A DNA stretch of 64,000 bases from NCBI GenBank assembly GCA_963082875.1, contig OY720098.1, positions 16,554,001 to 16,618,000 of the forward strand. The letters run 5' to 3'. The position numbers and the translations under genes were made by a program. Under the pieces are notes generated by a model. It did not search any database. It worked only from the letters and a program-made list of their open reading frames with translations, and was not told the DNA's origin. Positions 24,668-36,819 of this stretch are shown piece by piece (position 1 is the stretch's first letter; each line of letters starts with the position of its first letter). This stretch comes from Corella eumyota. Its lineage: Eukaryota > Chordata > Ascidiacea > Phlebobranchia > Corellidae.

Positions 24668-24739
24668 GGGGATGTAGCTGAGTGGTAGAGCGCATGCTTT
24701 GCATGTATGAGGCCCCGGGTTCAATCCCCGGCATTTCCA
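24668..24739 (+). tRNA. tRNA-Ala(TGC), D-stem variant
   Basis: Anticodon TGC, perfect T arm, but the D stem has GCTG instead of GCTC, breaking pair 13-22, and the acceptor 3' strand is CATTTCC, giving a second G-U wobble at 4-69. G3-U70 is kept. Downstream is TTTCTTTT, so the Pol III stop is displaced by a few bases. Probably weakened. Confidence 0.75.
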
Positions 24740-25032
24740 TTTCTTTTAAACTAAACAAACACCTTTAAATATATTTTTCTTTAATACCTTTGTTATCGAC
24801 ATGGGGTGATATTTTTAATATATTTTATAAGTTATACTTTTAATAGTTGGCTATATTTACAAAGGCGTTTTTTGTAAGCGCTTTGTACAGTTAATGTAAT
24901 ACAAATGCTAGTTTCGATAAAATTTAAGTGATTTTTTTGCTATACATTTATAACTTGCACAGAGCACATTTATCAATAGAACTTTTATTACAGACTTTGT
25001 AAAGACATGTTTTCTCAAGGCGCTTTTTAATT

Positions 25033-25258
25033 ATGGTTCGAAATCTTAGATTTTGAAACATATTGTTATTGTCAGTGTATTTATTATGGTTCGAAATCTT
25101 AGATTTCGAAACATATTGTTATTGTCAGTGTATTTATTATTATTATGGTTCGAAATCTTAGATTTCGAAACATATTGTTATTGTCATTATACTTATTATT
25201 ATTATTATGGTTCGAAATCTTCGATTTCGAAACATATTGTTATTGTCATTATATTTAT
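25033..25258. repeat. Four tandem copies of a hairpin-bearing repeat
   Basis: Four copies, about 52-65 bp apart, of TATGGTTCGAAATCTTAGAT followed by TTCGAAACATATTGTTATTG and an ATT-rich tail of growing length. Each holds TTCGAAATC-TTA-GATTTCGAA, a 9-bp perfect stem with a 3-nt loop. Further copies occur at 26282 and twice at 28713-28810, always just before a unit of the repeat block that follows. Confidence 0.9.
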
Positions 25259-26281
25259 TGTTTTTATTCTTATTTGACGAATTTTGAAAGACGATAACTT
25301 TTGTTCTTTAAAACTAAAAGTTCTGAATTTTTAGTATGTTTGTTATTATCCCAACGAATCGCAAACCTCCTATTAACGACATTTAATTATCACTAATTAC
25401 TAATTAATATATTTTATTATTAAAATTTAAAGATTAAATTTGCTGAAATTTTAATATGTTGTTGGTATTATTATTTTGTATGTTGCTATTTAAAATGAAG
25501 ATTTAACTCTAGCTAAATATCGTTTAATCATTATTTTTGTTTTTTATAAAATAATGAATCAGTGTGAGTTTAACGCTTGTTGTTTTTATTCTTATTTGAC
25601 GAATTTTGAAAGGCGATAACTTTTGTTCTTTAAAACTAAAAGTTCTAAATTTTTAGTATGTTTGTTATTATCCCAACGAATCGCAAACCTCCTATTAACG
25701 ACATTTAATTATCACTAATTACTAATTAATATATTTTATTATTAAAATTTAAAGAATAAATTTGCTGAAATTTAAATATGTTGTTGGTATTATTATTTTG
25801 TATGTTGCTAGTTAAAATGAAGATTTAACTCTAGCTAAATATCGTTTAATCATTATTTTTGTTTTTTTATAAAATAATGAATCAGTGTGAGTTTAACGCT
25901 TGAATAATTTAATAGCGTTCTGGTCGCCGTCAAAAATCGTCCTTTTCGCTGTTCATTAAAGTAAAAAATATTGGTTGAAAATTTAAGTAAAATGTTAAAA
26001 TATAAGTAAAAAATGTGTAAAATTTTTGTTTCAATTGTTTTGTTATTATTATATTTTAATACTTGTTTGATTACTAAAAATTAAGATCGGTATTTTGCTT
26101 TTAAATTTAGTTTACTTTTATATTACAATATCAATGAGTGCGTGTTCGCTTGTTAAAATTAGGTTTAAATATAAAAAAGTTCATATTTAAATTTATAATT
26201 TAATTAATAAACCTACTAAATAAATTATATTCATTAAAAAGAATCAAACAATTTCGAACCATATTTTATTTATCAAATAAT

Positions 26282-27300
26282 TATGGTTCGAAATCTTAGA
26301 TTTCGAAACATATTGTTATTGTCAGTGTATTTATTATTATTATTATTATTGTTTTTATTCTTTCTAGTCAGAATTTTGAAAGACGATAACTTTTGTTCTT
26401 TAAATCTAAAAGTTCTAAATTTTTAGTATGTTTGTTATTATCCCAACGAATCGCAAACCTCCTATTTACGACATTTAATTATCACTAATTACTAATTAAT
26501 ATATTTTATTATTAAAATTTAAATGTTAAGTTTTCTGAAATTTTAATATGTTGTTGCTATTATTATTATTATTTTGTATGTTGCTGTTTAAAATAAATAT
26601 TTAACTTTAGCTAATTATCGTTTAATTAATTTGGGTTTATTTATAAAATAATGGATCAGAGTGAGTTTAACGCTTGAATGATTTAATAGCGTTCTGGTCG
26701 CCGTCAAATATCGTCTTTTTCGCTGTCTGAGTTGAAGTAAAAAGTATTGGTTGAAAGTATAAGTAAAATATGAAAATCTAAGTTAAATGTGTGTAAAAGT
26801 TTCTACTCAAAAACGGTATAAAAATTAATTTTTGGTTGTTTATAATAAATATTAATTGCTTGTTTTTTATTAAAAATCAAATCAATATTTGGTTGTTACA
26901 TTTTTATTGATTTAAAATCATGATACAAATGGTAAATTTTATAAAATCTCCATAATATTGTGCAAAGAACATTTATTCGATAATTATATTATAAAGTTTA
27001 ATACATAAATTGGAATTTTGTGTTGGTTTAATGAATTTTTATCGCGTTGGTTATGCTTTATTTTTTCTTTGTTTAATAAGTTTTATCTTTTCTTATTTTT
27101 AGGGTCGCGGGACTGGACTAGTTTTATTTCTATTGTTCTAGGGTCTAACTTAATTTTAAGGTCGCGGGTCTGGACTAGTTTTATTTCTATTGTTCTAGTA
27201 TTTAAATTTATAATTTATTTAATAAACCTACTAAATAAATTATATTTATAAAAAGAATCAAACGATTTCGAACCATATTTTATTTATCAAATAAATCTAG
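26282..27300 (+). mobile_element. Complete-looking hairpin-to-CTAG element, type B
   Basis: Starts with the ATGGTTCGAAAT hairpin, runs through a type B body and ends at CTAG (27297-27300) followed by T. The start motif and ATTTCGAACCAT near the end are a 12-bp inverted match. A 6-bp stem (ATTTAT-CAA-ATAAAT) sits immediately before the CTAG. These ends recall Helitron/Helentron-type elements, but no coding evidence backs this. Confidence 0.5.
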
Positions 27301-28712
27301 TTGTTTTTATTCTTATTTGACGAATTTTGAAAGACGATAACTTTTGTTCTTTAAAACTAAAAGTTCTAAATTTTTAGTATGTTTGTTATTATCCCAACGA
27401 ATCGCAAACCTCCTATTAACGACATTTAATTATCACTAATTACTAATTAATATATTTTATTATTAAAATTTAAAGAATAAATTTGCTGAAATTTAAATAT
27501 GTTGTTGGTATTATTATTTTGTATGTTGCTATTTAAAATGAAGATTTAACTCTAGCTAAATATCGTTTAATCATTATTTTTGTTTTTTTATAAAATAATG
27601 AATCAGTGTGAGTTTAACGCTTGAATAATTTAATAGCGTTCTGGTCGCCGTCAAAAATCGTCCTTTTCGCTGTCCATTAAAGTAAAAAATATTGGTTGAA
27701 AATTTAAGTAAAATGTTAAAATATAAGTAAAAAATGTGTAAAATTTTTGTTTCAATTGTTGTGTTATTATTATATTTTAATACTTGTTTGATTACTAAAA
27801 ATTAAGATCGGTATTTTGCTTTTAAATTTAGTTTACTTTTATATTACAATATCAATGAGTGCGTGTTCGCTTGTTAAAATTAGGTTTAAATATAAAAAAG
27901 TTCATATTTAAATTTATAATTTAATTAATAAACCTACTAAATAAATTATATTCATTAAAAAGAATCAAACAATTTCGAACCATATTTTATTTATCAAATA
28001 ATTGTTTTTATTCTTATTTGACGAATTTTGAAAGACGATAACTTTTGTTCTTTAAAACTAAAAGTTCTAAATTTTTAGTATGTTTGTTATTATCCCAACG
28101 AATCGCAAACCTCCTATTAACGACATTTAATTATCACTAATTACTAATTAATATATTTTATTATTAAAATTTAAAGAATAAATTTGCTGAAATTTAAATA
28201 TGTTGTTGGTATTATTATTTTGTATGTTGCTATTTAAAATGAAGATTTAACTCTAGCTAAATATCGTTTAATCATTATTTTTGTTTTTTTATAAAATAAT
28301 GAATCAGTGTGAGTTTAACGCTTGAATAATTTAATAGCGTTCTGGTCGCCGTCAAAAATCGTCCTTTTCGCTGTCCATTAAAGTAAAAAATATTGGTTGA
28401 AAATTTAAGTAAAATGTTAAAATATAAGTAAAAAATGTGTAAAATTTTTGTTTCAATTGTTGTGTTATTATTATATTTTAATACTTGTTTGATTACTAAA
28501 AATTAAGATCGGTATTTTGCTTTTAAATTTAGTTTACTTTTATATTACAATATCAATGAGTGCGTGTTCGCTTGTTAAAATTAGGTTTAAATATAAAAAA
28601 GTTCATATTTAAATTTATAATTTAATTAATAAACCTACTAAATAAATTATATTCATTAAAAAGAATCAAACAATTTCGAACCATATTTTATTTATCAAAT
28701 AAATCTAGTTAT

Positions 28713-29748
28713 TATGGTTCGAAATCTTAGATTTCGAAACATATTGTTATTGTCAGTGTATTTATTATGGTTCGAAATCTTAGATTTCGAAACATATTGT
28801 TATTGTCAGTGTATTTATTATTATTATTATTATTATTGTTTTTATTCTTTCTAGTCAGAATTTTGAAAGACGATAACTTTTGTTCTTTAAAACTAAAAGT
28901 TCTAAAATTTTAGTATGTTTGTTATTATCCCAACGAATCGCAAACCTCCTATTTATGACATTTAATTATCACTAATTACTAATTAATAGGTGTTTGTTTA
29001 TTAAAATTTAAAGGTTGTTATTAATTTTTTAAATCTTGGTCAATTGTATATTATGATATTACTAACTCAAAAATAAATTAAAATTTTAATTTTTATCACT
29101 AATAACTTAATAATAGGTGTTTGTTTATTAAAATTTAAAGAATGTTATTAATTTTTTAAATTTTTGTCAATTGTATATCATGATATTAGTAACTCAAAAA
29201 CGAATTAAATTTTAATTTTTGTCACTAATTACTAATTAATAGGTGTTTGTTTATTTAAATTTAAAGATTGTTATTGGGTTTTTAAATTTTGGTCGGTTTT
29301 ATCTTATAATATTTATAATTCGAAAATGAATTAAAAAATAATTCTTGTTTGTTTTTTATATTTGAATGCTGGTTTGTTCATTAAAAAAGTTCGACTTTAA
29401 GCATTAAAAATTTGGTATGATGTATTTTATAATATAAGTAATTAAAAAACATATTAGAAAAATAATTTTCGTTTATTTATCATATTTAAATGCTTGTTTA
29501 TTTAATAAAAATCAATTTTAAGAATTTAAAATTTACTATAATTTATATCCTAATATTACCAACTTAAAACTGGGTTAAATATTAGTTTTTGTTTGTATTA
29601 TATTTTTAATGCTTGTTTGTTTATTAAAAATCAAAGGTTCGTAATATTCTTAGTTAATGTTTATGCATATCTTTTTTTATTTATAAAAACCTATGAAAAA
29701 TAATCAAATATTTTCGAACCATATTTTATTTATCAAATAAATCTAGTA
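28713..29748 (+). mobile_element. Complete-looking hairpin-to-CTAG element, type C
   Basis: Two hairpin copies (28713 and 28763) lead into a type C body containing about three internal direct repeats of near 100 bp (CACTAATTACTAATTAATAG start, CTCAAAAA end), ending ATTTCGAACCAT, then the ATTTAT/ATAAAT stem and CTAG. Same ends as the type B element with an unrelated middle. Confidence 0.5.
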
Positions 29749-32109
29749 TTTATTATTATTATTGTTTTTATTCTTATTTGACGAATTTTGAAAGACGATA
29801 ACTTTTGTTCTTTAAAACTAAAAGTTCTAAATTTTTAGTATGTTTGTTATTATCCCAACGAATCGCAAACCTCCTATTCACGACATTTAATTATCACTAA
29901 TTACTAATTAATATATTTTATTATTAAAATTTAAAGATTAAATTTTCTGAAATTTTAATATGTTGTTGGTATTATTATTTTGTATGTTGCTGTTTAAAAT
30001 GAAGATTTAACTCTAGCTAAATATCGTTTAATTATTATTTTAGTTTTTTTATAAAATAACGAATCAGTGTGAGTTTAACGCTTGAATAATTTAATAGCGT
30101 TCTGGTCGCCGTCAAAAATCGTCCTTTTCGCTGTCAATTAAAGTAAAAAATATTGTTTGAAAATTTAAGTAAAATGTTAAAGGATAAGTCAAAAATGTGC
30201 AAAATTTTTTTTTTAATTGTTTTGTTGTTATTATATTTTAATACTCGTTTAATTACTAAAAAATTAAGATCGGTATTTTGCTTTTAAATTTAGTTTACTT
30301 GTCTATTACAATATTAATAAATGCGTGTTCGTTTGTTAAAATTAGGTTTAAATATAAAAAAGTTCATATTTAAATCTATAATTTAATTAATAAACCTACT
30401 AAATAAATTATATTTATAATTTCTATTGTTCTAGTTATTATTGTTTTTATTCTTTCTAGTCAGAATTTTGAAAGACGATAACTTTTGTTCTTTAAATCTA
30501 AAAGTTCTAAATTTTTAGTATGTTTGTTATTATCCCAACGAATCGCAAACCTCCTATTTACGACATTTAATTATCACTAATTACTAATTAATATATTTTA
30601 TTATTAAAATTTAAATGTTAAATTTTCTGAAATTTTAATATGTTGTTGCTATTATTATTATTATTTTGTATGTTGCTGTTTAAAATAAATATTTAACTTT
30701 AGCTAATTATCGTTTAATAATTTTGGGTTTATTTATAAAATAATGGATCAGAGTGAGTTTAACGCTTGAATGATTTAATAGCGTTCTGGTCGCCGTCAAA
30801 TATCGTCTTTTTCGCTGTCTGAGTTGATGTAAAAAGTATTGATTGAAAGTATAAGTAAAATATGAAAATCTAAGTTAAATGTGTGTAAAAGTTTCTACTC
30901 AAAAACGGTATAAAAATTAATTTTTGGTTGTTTATAATAAATATTAATTGCTTGTTTTTTATTAAAAATCAAATCAATATTTGGTTGTTACATTTTTATT
31001 GATTTAAAATCATGATACAAATGGTAAATTTTATAAAATCTCCATAATATTGTGCAAAGAACATTTATTCGATAATTATATTATAAAGTTTAATACATAA
31101 ATTGGAATTTTGTGTTGGTTAAATGAATTTTTATCGCGTTGGTTATGCTTTATTTTTTCTTTGTTTATTAAGTTTTATCTTTTCTTATTTTTAGGGTCGC
31201 CGGACTGGACTAGTTTTATTTCTATTGTTCTAGGGTCTAACTTAATTTTAAGGTCGCGGGTCTGGACTAGTTTTATTTCTATTGTTCTAGTATTTAAATT
31301 TATAATTTATTTAATAAACTTACTAAATAAATTATATTTATAAAAAGAATCAAACGATTTCGAACCATATTTTATTTATCAAATAAATCTAGTTATTATT
31401 GTTTTTATTCTTATTTGACAAATTTTGAAAGACGATAACTTTTGTTCTTTAAAACTAAAAGTTCTAAATTTTTAGTATGTTTGTTATTATCCCAACGAAT
31501 CGCAAACCTCCTATTAACGACATTTAAATGTCACTAATTACTAATTAATATATTTTATTATTAAAATTTAAAGATTAAATTTGCTGAAATTTAAATATGT
31601 TGTTGGTATTATTATTTTGTATGTTGCTATTTAAAATGAAGATTTAACTCTAGCTAAATATCGTTTAATCATTATTTTAGTTTTTTTATAAAATAACGAA
31701 TCAGTCTGAGTTTAACGCTTGAATAATTTAATAGCGTTCTGGTCGCCGTCAAAAATCGTCCTTTTCGCTGTCCATTAAAGTAAAAAATATTGGTTGAAAA
31801 TTTAAGTAAAATGTTAAAATATAAGTAAACAATGTGTAAAATTTTCGTTTTAATTGTTTTGTTATTATTATATTTTAATACTTGTTTGATTACTAAAAAA
31901 TTAAGATCGGTATTTTGCTTTTAAATTTAGTTTACTTTTATATTACAATATCAATGAGTGCGTGTTCGCTTGTTAAAATTAGGTTTAAATATAAAAAAGT
32001 TCATATTTAAATTTATAATTTAATTAATAAACCTACTAAATAAATTATATTTATAAAAAAGAATCAAACAATTTCGAACCATATTTTATTTATCAAATAA
32101 ATCTAGTTA

Positions 32110-34220
32110 TTTTTATTATTATTATTATTTTTATTCTTTCTAGTCCCAATTTTGAAAGAAGATATCTTTAGTTCCTTAAAATTTAAAAATCTGAAATTTT
32201 AGTATGTTGTTTATTATCAGATTATGTTTTCATTCTCCTATTTACAACATTTAATTATTACTAATTACTAATTAATAAGTGTTTATTTATAAAATTTAAA
32301 GTTTGTTATTTATTTTTTAAATCTTGGTCAATTGTATATCATGATATCAGTAACTCAAAAATAAATTAAAATTTTAATTTTTATCACTAATTACTAATTA
32401 AAGGGTGTTTCTTTATTAAAATTTAAAGGTTGTTATTAATTTTTCAAATCTTGGTCAATTGTATATCATGATATTAGTAAATCAAAACTGAATTAAAATT
32501 TTAATTTTTAATCACTAAATACTAATTAATAAGTGTTTGTTTATTTAAATTTAAAGGTTGTTGTTAATTTTTTAAATTTTTGTCAATTGTATATTATGAT
32601 ATTAGTAACTCAAAAATAAATTAAAATTTTAATTTTTGACACTAATTACTAATAAATAGGTGTTTGTTTATTTAAATTTAATGATTGTTATTAGGTTTTT
32701 AAATTTTGGTCAGTTATATGTTATAATATTTATAACTTGAAAATGAAATAAAAATTAATTCTTGTTTGTTTATTATATTTAAATGCTTGTTTGTTGATTA
32801 AAAGTTAAAGTCCGATATTAAGCATTAAAAATTTGGTATGATGTATTTTAAAATATAAGTAGTTAAAAAACATATTTGAAAAATAAGTTTCAATTGTTTA
32901 TCATATTTAAATGCTTGTTTATTTAATTTAAATCAAAAATCAATTTTAGGAATTTAAAATTTGGTATAATCTATATCCTGATATAAACAACTTAAAACTG
33001 CGTTAAATATTAGTTTTTGTGTGTATAGTATATATAAATGCTTGTTTGTTTATTCGAAGATATGTAATATTCTTAGTTAATGTTTATGCATTTCTTTTTT
33101 TATTTATAAAAATTCATGTAAAAAATAATCAAATAATTTCGAACCATATTTTATTTATCAAATAAATCTAGTTATTATTATTATTATTATTATTATTTTT
33201 ATTCTTTCTAGTCCCAATTTTGAAAGAAGATATCTTCAGTTCCTTAGAATTTAAAAATCTGAAATTTTAGTATGTTGTTTATTATCAGATTATGTTTTCA
33301 TTCTCCTATTTACAACATTTAATTATCACTAATTACTAATTAATAAGTGTTTATTTATTAAAATTTAAAGTTTGTTATTTATTTTTTAAATCTTGGTCAA
33401 TTGTATATCATGATATCAGTAACCCAAAAATGAATTAAAATTTTAATTTTTATCACTAATTACTAATTAAAAGGTGTTTTCTTATTAAAATTTAAAGGTT
33501 GTTATTAATTTTTCAAATCTTGGTCAATTGTATATCATGATATTAGTAACTCAAAACTGAATTAAAATTTTAATTTTTAATCACTAAATACTAATTAATA
33601 AGTGTTTGTTTATTTAAATTTAAAGGTTGTTGTTAATTTTTTTAATTTTTGTCAATTGTATAATATGATATTAGTAACTCAAAAATAAATTAAAATTTTA
33701 ATTTTTGACACTAATTACTAATTAATAGGTGTTTGTTTATTTAAATTTAATGATTGTTATTAGGTTTTTAAATTTTGGTCAGTTATATGTTATAATATTT
33801 ATAACTTGAAAATGAAATAAAAATTAATTCTTGTTTGTTTATTATATTTAAATGCTTGTTTGTTGATTAAAAGTTTAAGTCCGACATTAAGCATTAAAAA
33901 TTTGGTATGATGTATTTTAAAATATAAGTAGTTAAAAAACATATTTGAAAAATAAGTTTCAATTGTTTATCATATTTAAATGCTTGTTTATTTAATTTAG
34001 ATCAAAAATCAATTTTAGGAATTTAAAATTTGGTATAATCTATATCCTGATATAAACAACTTAAAATTGCGTTAAATATTAGTTTTTGTGTTTATAGTAT
34101 ATATAAATGCTTGTTTGTTTATTCAAAGATATGTAATATTTTTAGTTAATGTTTATGCATATCTTTTTTTTATAGAAATTTATGTTAAAAATATTCAAAT
34201 AATTTCGAACCATATTTTAT
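32110..34220 (+). repeat. Tandem pair of type D units, 1,068-bp period
   Basis: Cores 32149 and 33217 start two near-identical units of about 1.06 kb. Each includes four or five diverged internal repeats of about 103 bp (TTGGTCAATTGTATATCATG, then AACTCAAAA, then CACTAATTACTAATTAA). The two D units are closer to each other than to any other unit, so one arose by local tandem duplication. Confidence 0.8.
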
Positions 34221-35220
34221 TTATCAAATATCTCTAGTTATTGTTTTTATTCTTTCTAGTCAGAATTTTGAAAGACGATAACCTTTGTTCTTTAAAACTA
34301 AAAGTTTTAAATTTTTAGTATGTTTGTTATTATCCCAACGAATCGCAAACTTCCTATTTACGACATTTAATTATCACTAATTACTAATTAATAGGTGTTT
34401 GTTTATTAAAATTTAAAGGTTGTTATTAATTTTTTAAATCTTGGTCAATTGTATATTATGATATTACTAACTCAAAATTAAATTAAAATTTTTATTTTTA
34501 TTACTAATTACTTAATAATAGGTGTTTGTTTATTAAAATTTAAAGGTTGTTATTAATTTTTTAAATTTTTGTCAATTGTATATCATGATATTAGTAACTC
34601 AAAAACGAATTTAATTTTTGTCACTAATTACTAATTAATAGGTGTTTGTTTATTTAAATTTAAAGATTGTTATTAGGTTTTTAAATTTTGGTCGGTTTTA
34701 TCTTATAATATTTATAATTCGAAAATAAATTAAAAAATAATTTTGTTTTTTATATTTAAATGCTGGTTTGTTCATTAAAAATTAAAGTTCGACATTAAGA
34801 ATTAAAAATTTGGTATGATGTATTTTATAACATACGTAATTAAAAAACATATTAGAAAAATAATTTTCGTTTATTTATCATATTTAAATGCTTGGTTATT
34901 TAATAAAAATCAATTTTAAGAATTTAAAATTTACTATAATTTATATCCTAATATCACCAACTTAAAACTGGGTTAAATATTAGTTTTTGTTTGTATTATA
35001 TATATAAATGCTTGTTTGTTTATTAAAAATCGAAGGTTTGTAATATTCTTAGTTAATGTTTATGCATATCTTTTTTTATTTATAAAAATTTATGTTAAAA
35101 ATAATCAAATATTTTCGAACCATATATTATTTATCAAATAAATCTAGTTTTTTTTTATTGTTACAAGACACAAGTGCTTACTTAAGCTATGTATACAATT
35201 TTGCATCATTAAAAGGTCGT

Positions 35221-35292
35221 GGCAGTTAGCTCAGTGCGAAAGGCCCACAACTCTCAGTACTGAGTTCCGAGGTTTGGTTCCCAACTTTGCCA
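35221..35292 (+). pseudogene. Degenerate tRNA-like sequence
   Basis: 72 nt beginning GGCAGTTAGCTCAGT (A-box-like TAGCTCAGT) and ending TTTGCCA, so the outer acceptor bases pair; the B box is GGTTTGGTTCC, two changes from consensus, and a T8 run follows. The anticodon arm cannot be assigned safely. It may be a tRNA pseudogene or the head of a SINE. It sits exactly between the two repeat domains. Confidence 0.5.
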
Positions 35293-35324
35293 TTTTTTTT
35301 GTATTTTGGGTACATAGGGCCGGT

Positions 35325-35476
35325 CATAGGATCACGTGACCTAGCACACTAGTTAAAAAGTTTTAAAATTTTTTTTTTTTTTTTTAAATCAAAAGATAAC
35401 TATACCAATAAAACCGCACTGTTCTAACAGCCGTGTTTGCAAAAATTTGTATGCAATCTTATTGGCCAAAAATATC
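35325..35476 (+). repeat. Degraded edge of the satellite array
   Basis: A GATCACGTGACCTA block at 35331, then a poly(T) stretch, ACTGTTCTAACA and TTTGTATGCAATCTTATTGG, in monomer order but shorter and much more diverged than the monomers that follow. This is the expected state of an array boundary. Confidence 0.75.
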
Positions 35477-36819
35477 ACGTGACCTAATTAAACTCAAAAT
35501 AAAAATTATCTCAAACTTTTGTTCTACTCAAAATTTCAGCAAAATGTTTTATCTTGAATGTTAGTTAGGCCAATGCGCGCCTAATTAAATATAAAATTTC
35601 AGATTTCAAGATTTCATAAATTTTTAATAAAAGTTTCATAACTTTTATGAATATTAATATTTTCAAAAAATATTTTGTAAACACGGTAATTGGACCTGTG
35701 CGGTTCTAACACAACAATTATTTTTCAATTTAAAATTTTTAATTTTTTTTCAAAAAATTTGTATGCAATATCATTGGCCAAAAATATCACGTGACCTAAT
35801 TAAACCCAAAATAAAAATTACCTCAAACTTTTGTTTTACTGAAAATTTTCGCGAAATTTTTTATCTTGAATGTTAGTTAGGCCAATGCGCGTCTAATAAA
35901 ATACAAAATTTTAGGTTTTGAGATTTCATGAATTTTTAATAAAAGTTTCATAACTTTTATGAATATTAATATTTTCAAAAAATATTTTGTAAACACGGTA
36001 ATTGGACCTGTGCGGTTCTAACACAACAATTATTTTTCGATTTAAAATTTTTTATTTTTTTTCAAAAAATTTGTATGCAATATCATTGGCCAAAAATATC
36101 ACGTGACCTAATGAAAACCAAACTAAAAATTACCTCAAACTTTTGTTTTACTGAAAATTTTTGCGAAATGTTTTATCTTGAATGTTAGTTAGGCCAATGC
36201 GCGTCTAATAAAATACAAAATTTTAGGTTTTGAGATTTCATAAATTTTTAATAAAAGTTTCATAACTTTTATAAATATTAATATTTTCGAAAAATATTTT
36301 GTAAACACGGTAATTGGACCTGTGTGGTTCTAACACAACAATTATTTTTCGATTTAAAATTTTTAATTTTTTTTCAAAAAATTTCTATGCAATATCATTG
36401 GCCAAAAATATCACGTGACCTAATTAAACCCAAAATAAAAATTACCTCAAACTTTTGTTTTACTGAAAATTTTTGCGAAATGTTTTATTTTGTATGTTAG
36501 TTAGGCCAATGCGCGTCTAATAAAATACAAAATTTTAGGTTTTGAGATTTCATGAATTTTTAATAAAAGTTTCATAACTTTTATGAATATTAATATTTTA
36601 AAAAAATATTTTGTAAACACGGTAATTGGACCTGTGCGGTTCTAACACAACAATTATTTTTCGATTTAAAATTTTTTATTTTTTTTAAAAAATTTGTATG
36701 CAATATCATTGGCCAAAAATATCACGTAACCTAATGAAAACCAAAATAAAAATTACTTCAAACTTTTGTTTTACTCAAAATTTTTGTAAAATATTTTTTC
36801 TTGAATGTTAGTTAGGCCA

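Larger units (their letters stand above)
22380..25020 (+). repeat. Three tandem segmental copies carrying tRNA pairs
   Basis: Segments starting near 22380, 23520 and 24430 share upstream flank (TTAGCATG-TTAAA, TTGTTTGTGACATTTTT), a tRNA-Ser/tRNA-Ala pair, and downstream flank (TTTATTTGTTAGCATGGTTT, CAAGCAAATACATTTT, ACAGTAAAAAA, AATTTCCGTTTCTTGTTTAA). tRNA starts are 1,137 and 936 bp apart. The third segment is shorter and more diverged downstream. The pair at 17557 shares the tRNAs but little flank. Apart from the tRNAs I see no gene in the segments. Confidence 0.85.
25259..35150 (+). repeat. Block of about 12 head-to-tail repeat units (0.3-1.1 kb)
   Basis: Every unit has the core ATTTTGAAAGACGATAACTT; cores start at 25281, 25603, 26373, 27324, 28025, 28860, 29785, 30465, 31422, 32149, 33217 and 34265. 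Bodies fall into types: A (about 700 bp; cores 25603, 27324, 28025, 29785, 31422), B (about 955 bp with a doubled GGTCGCGGGTCTGGACTAG block; 26373, 30465), C (28860, 34265) and D (32149, 33217), the last two with internal tandem repeats of about 100 bp. The first unit is cut to 322 bp. Most units end ATTTCGAACCATATTTTATT then TTATCAAATAAATCTAG, and are joined through variable (ATT)n. No transposase, Rep or helicase is encoded; the longest frames (77 aa) are chance. Confidence 0.88.

Noticed and set aside
22458-24758. Open frames of 62-119 residues over the tRNA pairs on both strands
   Set aside because: They are translations of the tRNA genes themselves (for example AEWLRRWTANPLCSA), a well-known artefact.
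27018-31343. Two 77-residue open frames, hydrophobic, 4,092 bp apart
   Set aside because: They lie inside the duplicated type B repeat body, use low-complexity AT-rich codons and contain a doubled nucleotide repeat. No family resemblance.
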